64,000 bases of DNA from Lethocerus indicus (GCA_019843655.1 JACDQD010000003.1:3040925-3104924); one strand, 5' to 3'; shown: positions 12,706 through 26,062, counted from the stretch's first letter. Made by a program: numbers and translations. Notes: generated from the sequence alone by a model not told the origin.

Positions 12706-14008
12706 GCAAAGTGTAACCGTCAGTTTCTATATCCTAAAGTTGGTCGGAAGTCATAAATCGCAGATTCTAAAAAACCGATGTATTTCGGTATACAGTGAGA
12801 TTCCAATCAACAGTCTAACAATTCTTAATGTCCCTCCTGTTTTGTACGTGTAAAAACGATATTATTCACTGTATTTTTTTGGTTTGTCAGTCAAAATTTT
12901 CCCTTCAATTTGAGCTCGCCTATGTATATTAAGGATATTCTATTAAAGCGGTTCCGTTCTAATGTACCAACACCAAGTGTTCAGTCTTGTTTTGACTGCT
13001 GTTAATTAAAATTACACTGTTTACATTGTCCTCCTGTACGCGGACGTTATTTCCATCGGTGGGGTGGGGGGGGGCTCTCTACATTGTAAAACGGCGGAGG
13101 GACGCCAGCGTCTGATAAGACGGGCTTTAGTGCACTTAACCAAATTGAGTTTAGCACTTACATTACCGCTGCTGCGTTCATTAACAGGAGGCATGCGGCA
13201 GGTAATCGCTCGCTTCCCCGGTCGGGGGGGGGATATCCCGGATTCCGCGGGGCCTCGAATAATAATGGCTCGGGGGGGGAAATGAGGATTGATTCGGGAG
13301 GAAGTGGAGACGCGAATCGCGGGCGAATCGATGGACAGCTGTCTTGATTGGGGGGTGAAGGGGGCCCCCCACGCTATTAGAACCAATTGACTCTACCAGT
13401 AAGGGGGGGGCCATTAATACAGTGTAGCGACCGGGGTCAAGGTGTTTTCATATTTAAACGCTCGTCACTCTGGCGCTTTACTCTCCTTAGCCTTTATAAA
13501 GCATTTCGGTACTTGCTTTCGGTCGAATAAACATCTTAGAATCCCGATATTGAAAAACTATTTGCGTGAAAAACTATTGCGATACTTATGTGTAAAGTAA
13601 GAACTATGATTGTGCCCGATCTCACCGGTGTTGATTTAATAATAAGTTCCGAAAGAATGCCTTAAGCGACCGGTTATCCTCACTACTTACAGTCACCGTT
13701 CATCTTGAATTTAGGGATGAAAGATATGTTAGGCATTTTTTAAAGAATTCAGCCGCCGGAGTTGACGCCAGTTCCGTTCGTCCGATCGCCCTCGCTATGT
13801 GCCGTGTTATTATTCGGTTTTGGCGAGATGACCTAAAACGGACAGGGGTAAATAGAGTCGGCCTTCGAGGCGGGGAACGAAAACGGGGCCCAATAGAGGA
13901 GACGGGGACGGGGGTAATCTCCAGGGGGGCGAAACCGCCTTTTAAGATCAATCATTTCTCCGAAACCCACCCCGAGAAGGAGTGTGTCGAGACGATCTCG
14001 GTGGTAGA

Positions 14009-14030
14009 GGGGCGGGGGCGGGGGCGGGGG
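14009..14030 (+). other. G-quadruplex motif
   Basis: Four runs of four to five G separated by single C bases, the tightest such motif in the window. Single-base loops favour a stable parallel quadruplex in DNA or in the intron RNA. Confidence 0.7.
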
Positions 14031-14261
14031 ATGTTTTGCAAGGGGAAATTCGCGAAATAGCTCTCCGAGGAAGGAAGGTTGTCAACGTCGTACAGACTTC
14101 TCGAATTGGATATGCGAAAAGAAATTTTCGGTTTTCTCGGGTTTCGCCGGTTCAACTATTTCGCAAACCTCGGGACAACTTCGAGGATTCTCACGATTTG
14201 TCAGAATCCGAATCGTTTAGCTTAGTTTTATCTCTCTTCTGTCTCGTTCCTCTGGTTCGAT

Positions 14262-14385
14262 AGACCGATTTGGGCAATTCGCCGCCTTCAGCCAACCGGA
14301 GAACAGACAGGCGGAAGATCGTGTTTAACTAAGGTATTCCGTGCACTCGCAGATCACCATAACAGGTATTCCAAGCTAGTTTGTG
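14262..14385 (+). mobile_element. Family A degraded copy
   Basis: AGACCGATTTGGGCAATTCG and CCTTCAG resemble the left arm. GGTATTCCGTGCACTCGCAG with CATAACAGGTATTCC resembles the terminal extension. The copy is heavily diverged. Confidence 0.35.
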
Positions 14386-14960
14386 GCTGATGTTCGACCG
14401 TAATGAAATGAGGAACGGTCCATCCGCGGTGGTCTATTTCCGTTTTTTTTCATTCCCCGTCTCGTTTTCTATTCGTTCCGTCGTCGGTTGGGGAGCGGGA
14501 ATCGTTAAAGGGACCGGTCTGGACCATAGAGCGGTCTACCACTTTTAGAGCGGGGGATAAAACTGGAACTCCTTTTTTTATCGCTGTAAGGGGGTCAGTG
14601 CGGAACAGAAGTGTCCCGCCCTTAAAAACACGACTCTGGGGGCGGGTCCTGGGGGGGCGAGCTTTTACGAGGAGTACGGAATAAATGAAATTACTATGTG
14701 AGAGTAAATCGTTTCTTGTAGGGAAATTAGAATGAGATATTCGCCGCCTTTTAAAATGGCTACGGCCCCCGTAATCCCCCTTCCCACTGTATAATTCAAA
14801 TTTGTTACCTTCTTAAACACACGATCGGTGTTACGGCAAGTTAGGAACAGTTGTCTGGAATTCCAGCCTGGAAACGCGTCTCTAATGGGGCCGCAACAAG
14901 GCGCCTTCAGTTCAGAAAACAATATACGCTGCGCTCAACACTAGACAGTATAATTATATA

Positions 14961-14989
14961 CTAAATCTACTCTAGTATTTTAGGTAAGA
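14961..14989 (+). promoter_or_regulatory. Candidate recursive splice site, weaker
   Basis: The sequence CTAAATCTACTCTAGTATTT runs into TTAG at 14980-14983, directly followed by GTAAGA at 14984-14989. The acceptor has a moderate pyrimidine tract and a branch-like CTAAAT, and the donor half is good. It lies on the exon strand 17 kb upstream of the exon. The motif is less pyrimidine-rich than the one at 54041, so chance occurrence is more likely. Confidence 0.3.
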
Positions 14990-16052
14990 TAGATTCCATT
15001 GTAAATGACATTTGGGCCCTATTTCTTCTGGACGGAAAATCATAGCTCTGATGTTCCTTTTGAGGTATCGCTATTAAATTTGGGTTTACGGAGGACCCAA
15101 AAATGCACGAAAAATTGTTATCATTGTGATTATCATTCGCAAATATGAACCTAGATATAGATTATATTTAATTCAATAATTGCAGTAAACCTGTGGGTTT
15201 GCTAAAGGAGACACATCAATTCTGTCAAAATAATATAGTATGAAACGATTCTTGTTAATAATTTATTACCAACGTATCATATTGACCATTAAAATATTAG
15301 ATTTTATTACTAATTGATTGTAAACGAAAAGATGAAACTACAAGGACTAGAAAATAAAGCAGGACTACGCATTATCGTTTTCTCTTTTCCCCCACTGTGG
15401 AGGGGGGGGGGTTCTTTGCCCGGTAAACACGAAACTAACGATTCGATCGATATTCCGATTAGATAGAGCCGCTGTTAACGGAAGTGGTGTCAATCGTGAC
15501 TTATCTGCATTTGGCGTGTTTAAAATGTAGAGCGGGCCCCGTTATCTGGGCCCGGTCTGTATGCGTTAGCGTAAATAGCCGGCCACATGGCCCAAAGCCG
15601 GCCAAAAACCTATTAACAACAAGCCACAACACTTCTGATTTACCCCCTACCGAATCGGCCAAAATAGGATAATTTTTATTTACTTCAATAGCTTTATTGA
15701 ATGACTGAATTGGACAATTTCTTTAGGCCATTCTTGAATTATTTGCAATCCAAGCGTCCTGCTACTTTCCCTTCTCACGTCCTGTACTAAGAGCAGGTTC
15801 TATCACGATAATTAAGTACACAATTGAGTATATGATTTATAATTTTCGATTAGGACTATTCAGATTTTATTATCCTGTCCAGCATTCCGTATTAGATAAT
15901 TCACAGGAGTTTTCGGGCCACTTTTAAGAAAAAAAGCCCTTTTAGAATTAGTAAACATTTACATACGGGAAGTCGATTCCATGTGCAGTTAGCTTCTATA
16001 AGTTGTGTGAAGTGTTCGCATCGGTCAGACAAGTTTATGCTCTGTTTGCGCT

Positions 16053-16066
16053 TTAGACCGGTCTAA
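16053..16066. repeat. Palindrome around ACCGGT, possible collapsed family A copy
   Basis: TTAGACCGGTCTAA is a perfect 14-bp palindrome. It equals the left-arm and right-arm sequence joined at ACCGGT, and the downstream AATGCCAAGCC loosely resembles the right arm. It could also be coincidence. Confidence 0.3.
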
Positions 16067-16670
16067 GAATGCCAAGCCGATTGTTTTCTGACAGCGGTGA
16101 ACGGTCGCTTTTGGCCTTAAAGAATATAATATAACTGACCGGTAATTGAATACGGAGCGTAATTAATTATTTTCCAACATATTTCGGTCCAATCTCAGTT
16201 GCAGGGAAAAGTGAAATTCTGTCGATCGTGCATAGTCTGCCTGAAAACGGAACTAAGAAAGTTATGGAATATGGAGCTTTTGTTGTCTCGTTTTTTTGTT
16301 CTATTAGACGAACTCTCTTCCCGATTGTCTATAGTCCATTTCTATAAATAATAGAGCTGGGTGGCTGCCGCCGTGCGATACCCGTTTTTAAATTATAACT
16401 GTGACATAATTAGATTCCGGGGAATGATTGAGGGCCCGCAAGTTAACGAGCGTGACTGCCATTGATGAGCCTCTGTGAGTCACGAGCCGGTGAGTTCAAT
16501 TTTAATCTCGGCCATTTACGACTCTTGAGGAGTGAGAGGGAGGGAGGGGGGGTGGAGGGTCGATTTATTTTTGTACGCGTATGACGCCGAAACGAGTTTC
16601 GAAACCGCCGTTCCCCTGTAGTTTTCCCAGAAGTGGAATTTTATTGAGCCGTTAAAATTACAGAAAAAAT

Positions 16671-16687
16671 GAAGAAGAAGAAGAAGA
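16671..16687 (+). repeat. (GAA)n microsatellite
   Basis: Five to six GAA units following an A run. Confidence 0.9.
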
Positions 16688-18867
16688 GTAATAAAATTGA
16701 AAAATGCCCGCTCGTGTCTTCCGCCCGGTTACTTCAGTTCGGTACTCTCCGCTTTGGTCAAGTGTAAAAATGGCGATGGTTCAAAGGGTTTGTGGACCAC
16801 TCTCGGATTGCGGTTAATATCGGCCTCTGCGGTGAACTTGTCTGTTATTTTGGCCCCCCTGTTTGCCTTGCTAGATTTTACAACCGAAACGCTCAAAATA
16901 CATTGTTGTACTCGAGTTCATGTTCAATTCGAATTAGTAATTATGAGGATGGAATCCAATCCAAATAGAGACTCCTTTTATGTAATGGGAGATCTGGCGT
17001 CTTGTAATTTATATATTTAAATAGTTGTTAAGGAACAACTATTGGATTTTCAATTCAATATTATTACTAATCTTGAACATGTCTTATTTCGCTACTAGTA
17101 TCGATGCTTGTTTCTTGACTTTGTTCGAATTTTGCTTTTCCAGTCAGAAACTATCCCTACATTAATCCGAAGAAAAAAAAAGGAAAAAGCCCGACGAAAG
17201 TTTACTAGCTGTTCGCCCCGACTTTCTTCATTGTTGTCGCGAACCCCTTCGTCTGCCATTCAAATGGGTCAAGTCCAAGTCGAAGTACATTGCCATTCTC
17301 CCTGATTCACTCAGGGAACACTTTCCCTCTTGGAATTTCTCGGGCGAAATAAAACCTTTTTCGAGTGGGACATTCTTAAATCGGGCTAGGCGAGTACATG
17401 CGTGATACGGCTCTGGATTTTTCTGCCGGCCCACTACTCTGTAAAAATTTTTAATTTAATTTTTTTTATTATTCTCCCCTGTTTTATAGTCGGGGCGATA
17501 AAGCCCGTTGCTCTGCTTTAGGGGTGAGGGCGGTCGGGCTCCTTCCTAGGGCCGAGATCTGTATCGTGTTTTACGGCCGTGCTCCTCCCCCTCGTTGTAT
17601 TTCTTCTTTTTTATTTTATTTTTCATTTCTCTTTCTTCCCGGCCGTAATTATTCAATTTTTAAACAGGTCGCGAGCCGGGCCCTTTTTCGCCTCCCTTTT
17701 GCCTCAGAGAGAAGCCTTTGATGCAAGTCGATAAATATCACTCGAGATATTTCCTTCCTCCGGTCTTCCTCCTTCTCTCTTCCTTTGGCACGTGCGCCGT
17801 ACGCCAAAGACTATTTAAAATCTATATTACTCCCGGTAAACGTGGAAAGATCATAACTTCCGAAATTAATTTCTCGCTATATTCGTGTACTTGGACTTTG
17901 CGACTGAAGTGTGAAGGATTCCGTTCTGCGGTTTGTATCCGACCATTTTTGAATTTTCTCAACCGAATTATTAATTTTTGAAAAGTGAAAAACGCCACCC
18001 GCATTCAGAGGACGAAAAACGTGTATTTCCGGTCGGGTGACGGAGCCGAATTTCGGGGGACGGTCCAATTTTTCCGGATGACTAAGCGGTCTCGAAAAAC
18101 GGTCGAAACACTTTGTGTACTGATTTTCCGTATTTCCACTTCATTGCGTACCGGAAAAATACGTGATTACGAATTAAACTGTCGGGAAATTCGGTTATCC
18201 CTCGGTCCTTTGTGACGAAAACTACTTTAAGATTTAAAACAGTTTTCGACATTTTCGACCTTCCGGTTTGCATCTTTGTGCGTCAAAATTACCGGACGTG
18301 CCCGATCACCGGACGGTTTACAATTTCAGCCTCCCGACTTGCGTTTTCACCTTTATCGAAATAAAATTGTAAAAAGTACCGAATTTTTTCTTTACTCCCT
18401 TCAATCTTTAACGCTCTTTATCTCGAAATAAAATCTATGGATCACGAAAATTGCAAAATGTGCTTGTTTTATAGGGAAATCCAGTTCTATATTTGACCCG
18501 ATAAGATAAATACAGTAATTCCCCAACCTAATATTGCCGTTGGAGTGTTCCTGTTATAATTTCATACTCAGTTGTAGTTGATTATGAATCGTGACAAATT
18601 ATTCTCCCGTTTCCCTTTTGTTCGCCCGTTCTGAATGCGACGTAATTCGTCTTTTGAATTTCTCCTTTCACCGCTTCAGCTTCATCGTAAAATCGTCAGC
18701 GTCGTCTGTCCGGGCGGTCAGTATTAATGATGGCCGCGGCCTTCATTTCTCCCCTTTGGACGCGGGACAAAAATAAATCTTTTGTCCACTCGTACTTTCC
18801 CCCCCCCCTCCCCTTCACGGTGCCCGTTCTCAGAATTAAATCTTAGATGTACCGTCTCCTCCATCCC

Positions 18868-18915
18868 GTTTCATTCCTGTCTATCTCTCTAGACCGGTCT
18901 ATTCATAGACCGCGG
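18868..18915. mobile_element. Collapsed family A copy, arms joined at ACCGGT
   Basis: CCTGTCTATCTCTCTAGACC resembles the left arm, the palindrome TAGACCGGTCTA is at 18890-18901, and TCTATTCATAGACC resembles right-arm TCTAGCAAAAGACC. Everything between the two ACCGGT sites of a normal element is missing. Confidence 0.35.
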
Positions 18916-20246
18916 GCTGTGTCGGCTCGGACTTCGTCTCGATTGGGCGAAATCAATATAGGCCACTAGCCTCCCGGTATTCAGATACTTTGTTTTAACA
19001 GGCCGTAAAGTCGGGATAAATTATGACTCAGAGAGGGATCGGTTGTGTACCTCTAAATTGGTATATCCGCGTTTTAAACCAATATTTTCCGTCGTTCCTA
19101 CTCTAGGCCCGAGTATTATGTGCCGGCCATTTACGTCGTCAACTTACCTGAAACCCCCTATGAAATGTCGCTTACAAAAATTTCCATCCTTGAAACATAA
19201 TACCGAATGTTGACCATTACCAATTTCTTAACAGATTTACGTAGGCGATTGTGTCAAAAAAAATTTATTATTTTCGTAAATTAGGCAACTGTGACATCGG
19301 ACGTGAGCATTGGCGCGCAATAAAGGTCATATTGTAGTTTATTTGCGCCTAAGTCAGGAGGGAAAGTAGTTTATTGTAGTATTTTTATTGGTATACATAA
19401 ACCGGGCCGACCTCTACTATTCGCGAATATTAAGTAATTGCACTACTTCACACAACAGTGCAACAGTGTCCGGACTGAAGTGACGGATGAATAGCGGACA
19501 GAACTAGGCCATGAGAATTAGCTAAGTCTCTCAGCGCCCAATAATGCGTTCTCCTACCGTTCGTCTCCAAAGTTATACCAGAGTTTACACTGAACAGAAG
19601 AAGCCTTTGGGGCGGCCCGCGTGTAAGCTCAATAAAAATCAGTTCTTTATTCGCGAACGTTTTCTCTAGAATAATCTCAGCCGGCATTTAGCACAACAGT
19701 GGATTATCGAAGGTATGATCGGTAGACCGATACGGTCAGCGGACAGGTGTAGTTAGGGCCTACGGAAACACTATATGGAACACTTATAAACTAAGTTTGT
19801 ACGAATTTTAATCTGCTCCGCTGATAACCTGGATTTGTGAAAAAATGCCAGAATGAAATAAGCATTGAACTGTTAATTTATGAAAGGAAAGGCGCACGAA
19901 AGTTACTCCATCAACTGTTTATCCGACATTTTGTATTTAGGTACTGACGATGGTTTCGGCCCATATTTTCTGGTATGGTTCGGATACTATCACTCCGGAA
20001 GATCTTCCATTCGCGTACAATCTATTGTATAATAGATCACAATCACAAGTTATAATAGTGACGGCCGTTTGTCTGTTGTGTATCGTCACTATAGCAGAGA
20101 CGAACACGGCTTAATCGACCTAGTGATGTTTCACTCACCCCCCTCGGTTTCGTCGTATGATGAAAAGTATGATAATGGTTGTCGGGGCAGACGAACTGGA
20201 TGGTACTCGTGTTCATCCCCGTCGGCCGAATATCAGTAGCATTGAA

Positions 20247-20267
20247 GGGGGCGGGGGGGGGGGCGGA
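20247..20267 (+). repeat. G-rich tract
   Basis: GGGGGC followed by eleven G and CGGAGG. It can form quadruplex structures in principle, though only two clear runs are present. Confidence 0.5.
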
Positions 20268-20449
20268 GGCTGGCTTGGGACAGGAGTAAAAGCACCACCA
20301 CACCAACCCCTGGCAACCGCCGCCAACCTCGGGGCCGTTAGAGGGTGGGGGGGGGCGGCTTTTGTTGCCAACATGAAAGGTGGCACTGGACTGGGAAAAA
20401 AGGGGAAAAAGAATCGGCTATTGTTTCTCGGCGTGGGCGGAGGGAGGAC

Positions 20450-20484
20450 GGAGGAGGAGGAGGAGGAGGAGGAGGAGGAGGAGG
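20450..20484 (+). repeat. (GGA)n microsatellite
   Basis: About eleven GGA units. It produces poly-Glu, poly-Gly, poly-Arg and, on the other strand, poly-Ser frames that are not genes. Confidence 0.97.
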
Positions 20485-23400
20485 GTACCAGAAGCACACT
20501 CCTGTCTTAACTACCCCTCAGTTATAATCACGGCTCGGGCTCTTACTCCAGCCCCACTCACATCAGTCCTAAAATACTGATTTTTTTTCTTTCTTTATTT
20601 CTCTCTCGAATTTGATTCTTCTGGCCCTATTCCACGAGAACGGAGTTGTGTAATACAAGTTGGGTTTATGGCTCTGATAAGCGAGAGGTACCTGTTGGGT
20701 TAACAGGTTTATAAGAAAGGAAATTATGCAAGACACGTTTCATGCAAGTGTGACGTTTTGAGAGTATTAACGAAATAAATAGTTTTTATTAAAATATCCC
20801 GGGAAAAAATGTATTCGTCGTGGGGTTTTGAACGCGGTCTCTATTTAAAGCGGGTATTTACATTAACGTTCCTCGGTTAGAAAGTAGCGACTTATTACGG
20901 CCGTCATTAGCATTCCATCAGTGGCCCTGGCCGGCTCTATGACGCTGATTCATTACAGTCACGGTTTGATTGATAACCGTTGCCGATGGTGACGAGCCAA
21001 AAACGCGTGCCAAAATATCCCAAATATATTATTTATCCGCTGTCCGATTTGCGGGAAAAAATAAAATATAAAATCTGGAAGAGTCTGGATATACTGGAGT
21101 TGTCTGTTGGAAACTCTAAATCGTCCACCTGCCAGATAAACTGGAGTGTGTGCCGTCTCGCGCACGCCTGCCATAAAGTCTGTCTTAAGGCCAAATAAGC
21201 AATATTATAATAATACAAGACACTATTCTAAAGCTAGGTAACATTTTCATCAAATTCGACCTGATATAGTAAGCGATATCAGAGATTTTCATGACACAAT
21301 ATTTTACGATTGCACAACGCGCCGTAAACTGGAGGTGGGAGAAATTTAAAAAATTAGGCCTCTTTAATGGGATTTTGCGACGGTTTACCGGCGACTCTGA
21401 GCGCTTGAAATAGTTTGACGTCACCGATAGACTTTGCGAAGCACCGGAGGTAGCTCGGGAACAAAAATAAAATATCATTATAATTCGATTTTCTCCCTCC
21501 CCCCCCCCACCTTGCTTTGAGCCCTAGTTAACAGGTGCTTTTTATCTTGCCCTTTTGATGGGCTCCGAGACATGTTAAATATTGAGTTTTACTACCCGCT
21601 GGATATCGTCACATATAGGGATGGGGTATATATCATTTTGTAATTAGTTAGAGGTTGCCAAATTCATTAACAAATCTTTTGATGTTTGGACAGTTACCAA
21701 GTGCTGTCCTGATTGGTGCTTTTCTATTCAATATTATCGAGTCCATTGAATCAACCTTTTGGAAGTTGATTCTTTTACTAATGAATTTTCTGTTTATAGT
21801 TTCGCTCTGCACTGAAATGTCCAATAAATATTACCGTTTGACTATCAATATTTTGATTGTCAATAGTTTCCCGCCGGACGATAGCCAGCCAACGGCGGTT
21901 GGAATTCCGAGGGAATTCTGAAAATGAATTTCGCCGTGACTAAATGACCGGTTCATTTAGGCGGTCCGCCACGCCTTCCCGAACGGTGGATATTGTTCAA
22001 TCGGTGCACAACAATGTCGGTTGCATAGAGCCGGGCCGGTTGTGTTGCGCAACCGAACGGCAATTAGTTCCGCTGATAAGCTTCGACATTTTCCGCCCGT
22101 TTTACTGTGAAAGTTCACCGCCGCTCTGAAACGCCGTTTCGCGTCTCACAAACAAGTTTTCCAGTAATATAATTTTGTAATTACAGCAAATATTTCGGTC
22201 CGTTCGATGACTTCACGCCGATCTGTTCTAACCCGAATCACACGCGATTTTGGAATTTTCATCAAATACACCTTTTCCTTGGACGTTTCCTCATTATAGA
22301 AATAATTTGAATTGAATAGAATATTTTTTTATTCTCAATTTTCGTCATCAATTTTTATTTCGACACCACCCGCCCTGCGGCCACTGAACCCGAACCGGTT
22401 TCGGCCGTCTTTTATTCCGAACTTTTGCAACAATACCGGTCTAACTGCCGCCCCGATTTCCATACGTTAATTGAGGGGGGGCCCCCGAATATTTTCTTTT
22501 TCCGATTTGAATTTAATTCCTGGGCGTTTGAACTGTGTTATTAATTGTCGGTTAACAGATAAAAGGCGACTCAGGTATTCATGGGAGGGGTCGGGGGGTA
22601 GGGTGGTGGTCTATAAATTTGCCGGCACGTTATAATCCCTAAATGAGATATGTTTCATGGGCGGCTTCATTTGTAATTCAGATCTACCGATCCACTCCCG
22701 CCTCCCTTCCTCCCTCCTCCGTGGATTTCGTGACGGAATCCGATCTCAAGAATAGCCGTTCCACTATTTTTTGACCTACGGCTGAATTGGTCTGACGGCC
22801 GAAATTAAGTTTTCTTCTGCACACCCGATGCTGTGATCAAATGAAATCTAAAACCCGGGGGGTGGAAATTACAGGAATTAGTTACCAGTGCACAGTATGA
22901 TTCACCGGGAATTTAGGTATCTCTGTGATAACGATCTGTAATTGTCGCGAAAATTAAATCTAAAATACGACGTGCAGGTATCTTCCCTGTTTAGGAATTT
23001 TCTTCTTCTAAACACAGCCTACTAATGCTGTAATACCTTCTGACTTTGGCCGACTGCAAATTTTTAATTCCGCCCCACTTATAAAAAAGTGGATTTTCAA
23101 TCGATTTTTAAAGTTCGCGAAACCGTTTAACCGTACTAACAGTATTGTACAAGTTGCACCGATATTAGTGTAATTTGGCGTTGTCGTATACTTTATTTCT
23201 CTGGACTTTGTGTACAGGGCCCGTTGAAAATGTTCGTCTAATTTATACGACCGCGGAACACGCCAATCCCGAAAAGCGAGCACCGTTTATACAGTAAGAG
23301 GCGGTGTACAGTACAAAAAAAATTAACATTCGAGGACTCTAATAAATTTCGACTCTTGAAATGCAGCATAATGTAACCGGCGCGAGGAGGAGGAGGAGGG

Positions 23401-24748
23401 GGGGGGTTTAACCTCGGGTCAAGTTGTTTTCTGTCAAGTGCACGATAATAGGAGGGGCGCACTTAGCACGACGGTGTCGATACCGCGTAGCCTTTTCCGA
23501 CCGATTAGCGCCTCTCTTGACGGCCCTCCCCTTTTCGGAACAGGTTTTACGCTTCGACTTCGATTGTTGTGTGAATCAAATTTCAACGAAGCCGGATGAT
23601 GCAACGGCGATAGAAAATAATTTACAGCTAATTCTTAAACTGTCCCACCGGCTAACAGTTTTAACTGTATTTAACGACATAAATTTCCCTGAGGTTATAA
23701 AACCAGTGAGGGCTAAACCTTAACAAACGCCACCGCGTTAGTATGCAATACAATTATGGCTTTAAGTTGACGCGTGTCCCTCACAATATATTAAGGCGTT
23801 GTTTAGTCTAAGATATTTTTGGTGAGGGCCGAGGAAATTCGAAGAAATCTGAGTCTTGCGATGTTGGGCTTCCCACGTATTGTGCAAAGCGAAATGAGTC
23901 AAAAATCAAAAATTAAATATCTTTTATTTTACCGTCTTTGTACCGATCTTGAAAACGTAAGTTACCTTCAGTTTGGCCGAGACGATATCGAAACTTTTAA
24001 GAAAGAATCAAAAAGTCAAAGTAATCTCAACTCCGCTTCTTCTTGGACCCTTGGTGGTGGGTGGGTGGTGGGTGTCGCATCTCTTTCTAACAACAATAGG
24101 CCCTGATTATACGGGGCCCAGAGGATGGTGGATGGTGTGGGGGTTGGAGGGGGCTAAGCGGGATCAGCCAGATCTCGGTAAGGGGCGCCTTCACCCCCGG
24201 AGGAGGTGCCGCTAAGCCCAGCTAGCCGAGAGGCTATACCCCCCCACCGCCTCCTCCCACCCTCCCTGTTTATATATAGGAACTGAACGGCAGAGCTCCT
24301 GACATTTACAAGGCAAATTGAGGCTTATAATGTTAATGCAGGAGTCACTCCTGGCATCTGCCCTTTCCGTAATGCCCCCGACCTACTTGATACATATTCC
24401 CGCTAGCCGAGACGGAGATGTTTCATCCGAGATGAAAAAGTATTGGAGCTTACGGTCTTACGGAAAATAATAATTCTTCAGCCGCGCAAAATATTCGGTA
24501 CAAAACTCTCTCCGCGCATCTCCCAGAAGAAACACCACTACGTAACACCAGTTCTCCCGTTTACGATATTTACTGTTGGAGGGATTCCCCCTTTTTTTCC
24601 TGCTCTGGACCGATTCGGAAGGAAAACTAAGGTATTCCAAACGCTGTCAGAATGAGAAACTATCGTGTTACTATTTAGAATTATTCGAAACGACTTCAAG
24701 TTTGTACTTACCCGGCAATATGTTCATTTAAATATTTTGTCCCACCCA
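20485..24748. other. Intron sequence, nothing identified
   Basis: Scattered C or G runs (21492, 22473, 23396, 24240) and GT-rich GGTGGTGGGTGGGTGGTGGG at 24051-24070. Frames are short and unsupported. Confidence 0.55.
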
Positions 24749-25184
24749 ACAGTAGATTCGCCATCTTGGGCTCCACCCGGACAAACGACTCACCTGGAAT
24801 CCTCCCATACCCGACTCAAAAGAATCGACTTAAACGGAAAATTTGGACTCTTAAGGCCGTTACTGAAACGGACATCGAAATTGACCTTAAGTAACAAACT
24901 GACAGTATACAAAGCGATACTCAAACCGACCTGGACATATGGGGTTCCACCGAGACATCCTACATAGCTCGCATCCAGAGATTTCAATCAAAACTCCTTC
25001 CACAATCCACCATGACCTCAACATACCGACAGTCGACGAAGTCGCAAAATCCCGGTTCCCGAAGTTCCACTCCCGCCTTTCTCCTCATCCAAATCCGCTC
25101 GTTCAGTCCCTTTCCCAGTCTCTTACCCGTCCAGGACGGCTTAAACGCCACTGGCACAGTGAGATCACCTCGGACAGTAGTTAA
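24749..25184 (+). mobile_element. Jockey-clade non-LTR retrotransposon fragment, C-terminal reverse-transcriptase region
   Basis: Three forward frames in succession show a decayed ORF2 end. Recognisable pieces are LKRIDLNGKFGLLRPLLKR, SNKLTVYKAILKPTWTYG, then WGST and IARIQRFQSKLL in the next frame, then DLNIPTVDEVAKSRF and HPNPLVQSL in a third. These are the thumb and downstream region of Jockey-like ORF2 proteins, whose intact form copies element RNA at a nicked target. Deletions remove residues after WTYG and after the QSKLL block. It ends with an in-frame TAG at 25182-25184. The likely 3' UTR runs to about 25285, where GTTGATT resembles the end of the other fragment. It lies sense to the host gene and is non-functional. 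Confidence 0.85.
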
Positions 25185-25672
25185 ATCGTGTCAAAAAGCG
25201 CCATCATCGGGTGGTTTCTTTATCGAGACAGACACGTGAAAAATATACACGTATCAATTGTACTTATAACTGTAAAAGTTGATTGTGGTTTTTATTTAAC
25301 GTTCTCCGAAAAAACTGGCCGGTTGAGTGCTGGTCCAAAGGCGACAGCTCGTGGTAATTATAAAGGATTGGCTGGGACCGCGGATTGTGCCGAGAATGAG
25401 GGGCGTTCTAAAAATCCTGGCCGTGGAAGTGGCGGAGGACCGACGACGTCTCCGTGATTAAGGGCCGGCATTACGGCCCACTGGACCTAGACCTACCGTG
25501 ACACTCCCCCCCCCCAGCCTCGCCACAGTGTCAAATAACTTCGACTACAAAGTAACACTTTCTCTTTTTTTTTTTTCACTTTCTCGGAAACCGACCGACG
25601 TCCCGTATAATTGATTAACACAAAATCCTATTAAAGTTCGAGGCGCGGAATCTCAAACGAAAAAGACTATTT

Positions 25673-25936
25673 TTGTTTGACATACCTGTTTTGTGGTCTT
25701 CGAGGGGTTGGAATAGCGTAGATTTCGTGTGTCTCTGTGTCTCCTCTCGCCGGTTTGGTCTTTTGCCAGACCGGTTTCGGCCGCCCGCCATCTTCAGTAG
25801 CGGTGTCAGTCACTCTGGATGTTTTTCAGGGCATCCTCACTGGACTGTCACTATCACTTTTACAGTACAAGTGGCCGGTCAAACCGGTCTAGCGAAAGAC
25901 CAAACCAGCGAGAGGAGACTGAAACACAAAATCTAC
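25673..25936 (-). mobile_element. Family A fold-back element, copy 3
   Basis: Starts near CATACCTGTTTTGTGGTC and ends ACACAAAATCTAC, in the same orientation as copy 2. ACTATTT occurs just outside both ends (25666-25672 and 25937-25943), a shorter and less certain duplication. The left arm has a complete ribozyme-like core. The right arm has lost the box between GTGGCC and AAACCGGTCTAGC. The inner part is shortened to the CATCC/CACTGTCAC tracts. Confidence 0.65.
25765..25801 (-). ncRNA. Hammerhead-like motif, left arm of copy 3
   Basis: Minus strand: GCTA, CTGAAGA, T, stem II GGC/GCC, with its loop altered to GGGCG, GAA, ACCGGT, C, TGGC. The stem I change A to G still pairs as a G-U wobble, so the fold is retained despite divergence. 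Confidence 0.4.
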
Positions 25937-26062
25937 ACTATTTCTATCCTGTCATTTTTGTACAACTTAAAGTTTTAAGTACAAGTGTGGTATGTTTATT
26001 TGGCAAAATATAAAGAATTTCAACACATTATGATTAGGTTAGTGATCTTTAGGTCAATCCAT

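Larger units (their letters stand above)
12291..14261. other. Intron with G-rich tracts
   Basis: Between 13050 and 14040 several GGGGGG runs appear on the + strand (13063, 13225, 13273, 13404). Open frames there follow base composition. Confidence 0.55.
14386..20246. other. Intron sequence, mostly featureless
   Basis: Contains the candidate splice junction at 14983, a GAA run, two ACCGGT palindromes and a GACCGGTCTGGACCATAGAG near 14511. No gene is recognisable. Confidence 0.55.

Noticed and set aside
20157..20580. Several overlapping frames with poly-Glu, poly-Arg, poly-Gly or poly-Ser
   Set aside because: Direct consequence of the GGA microsatellite in every frame.
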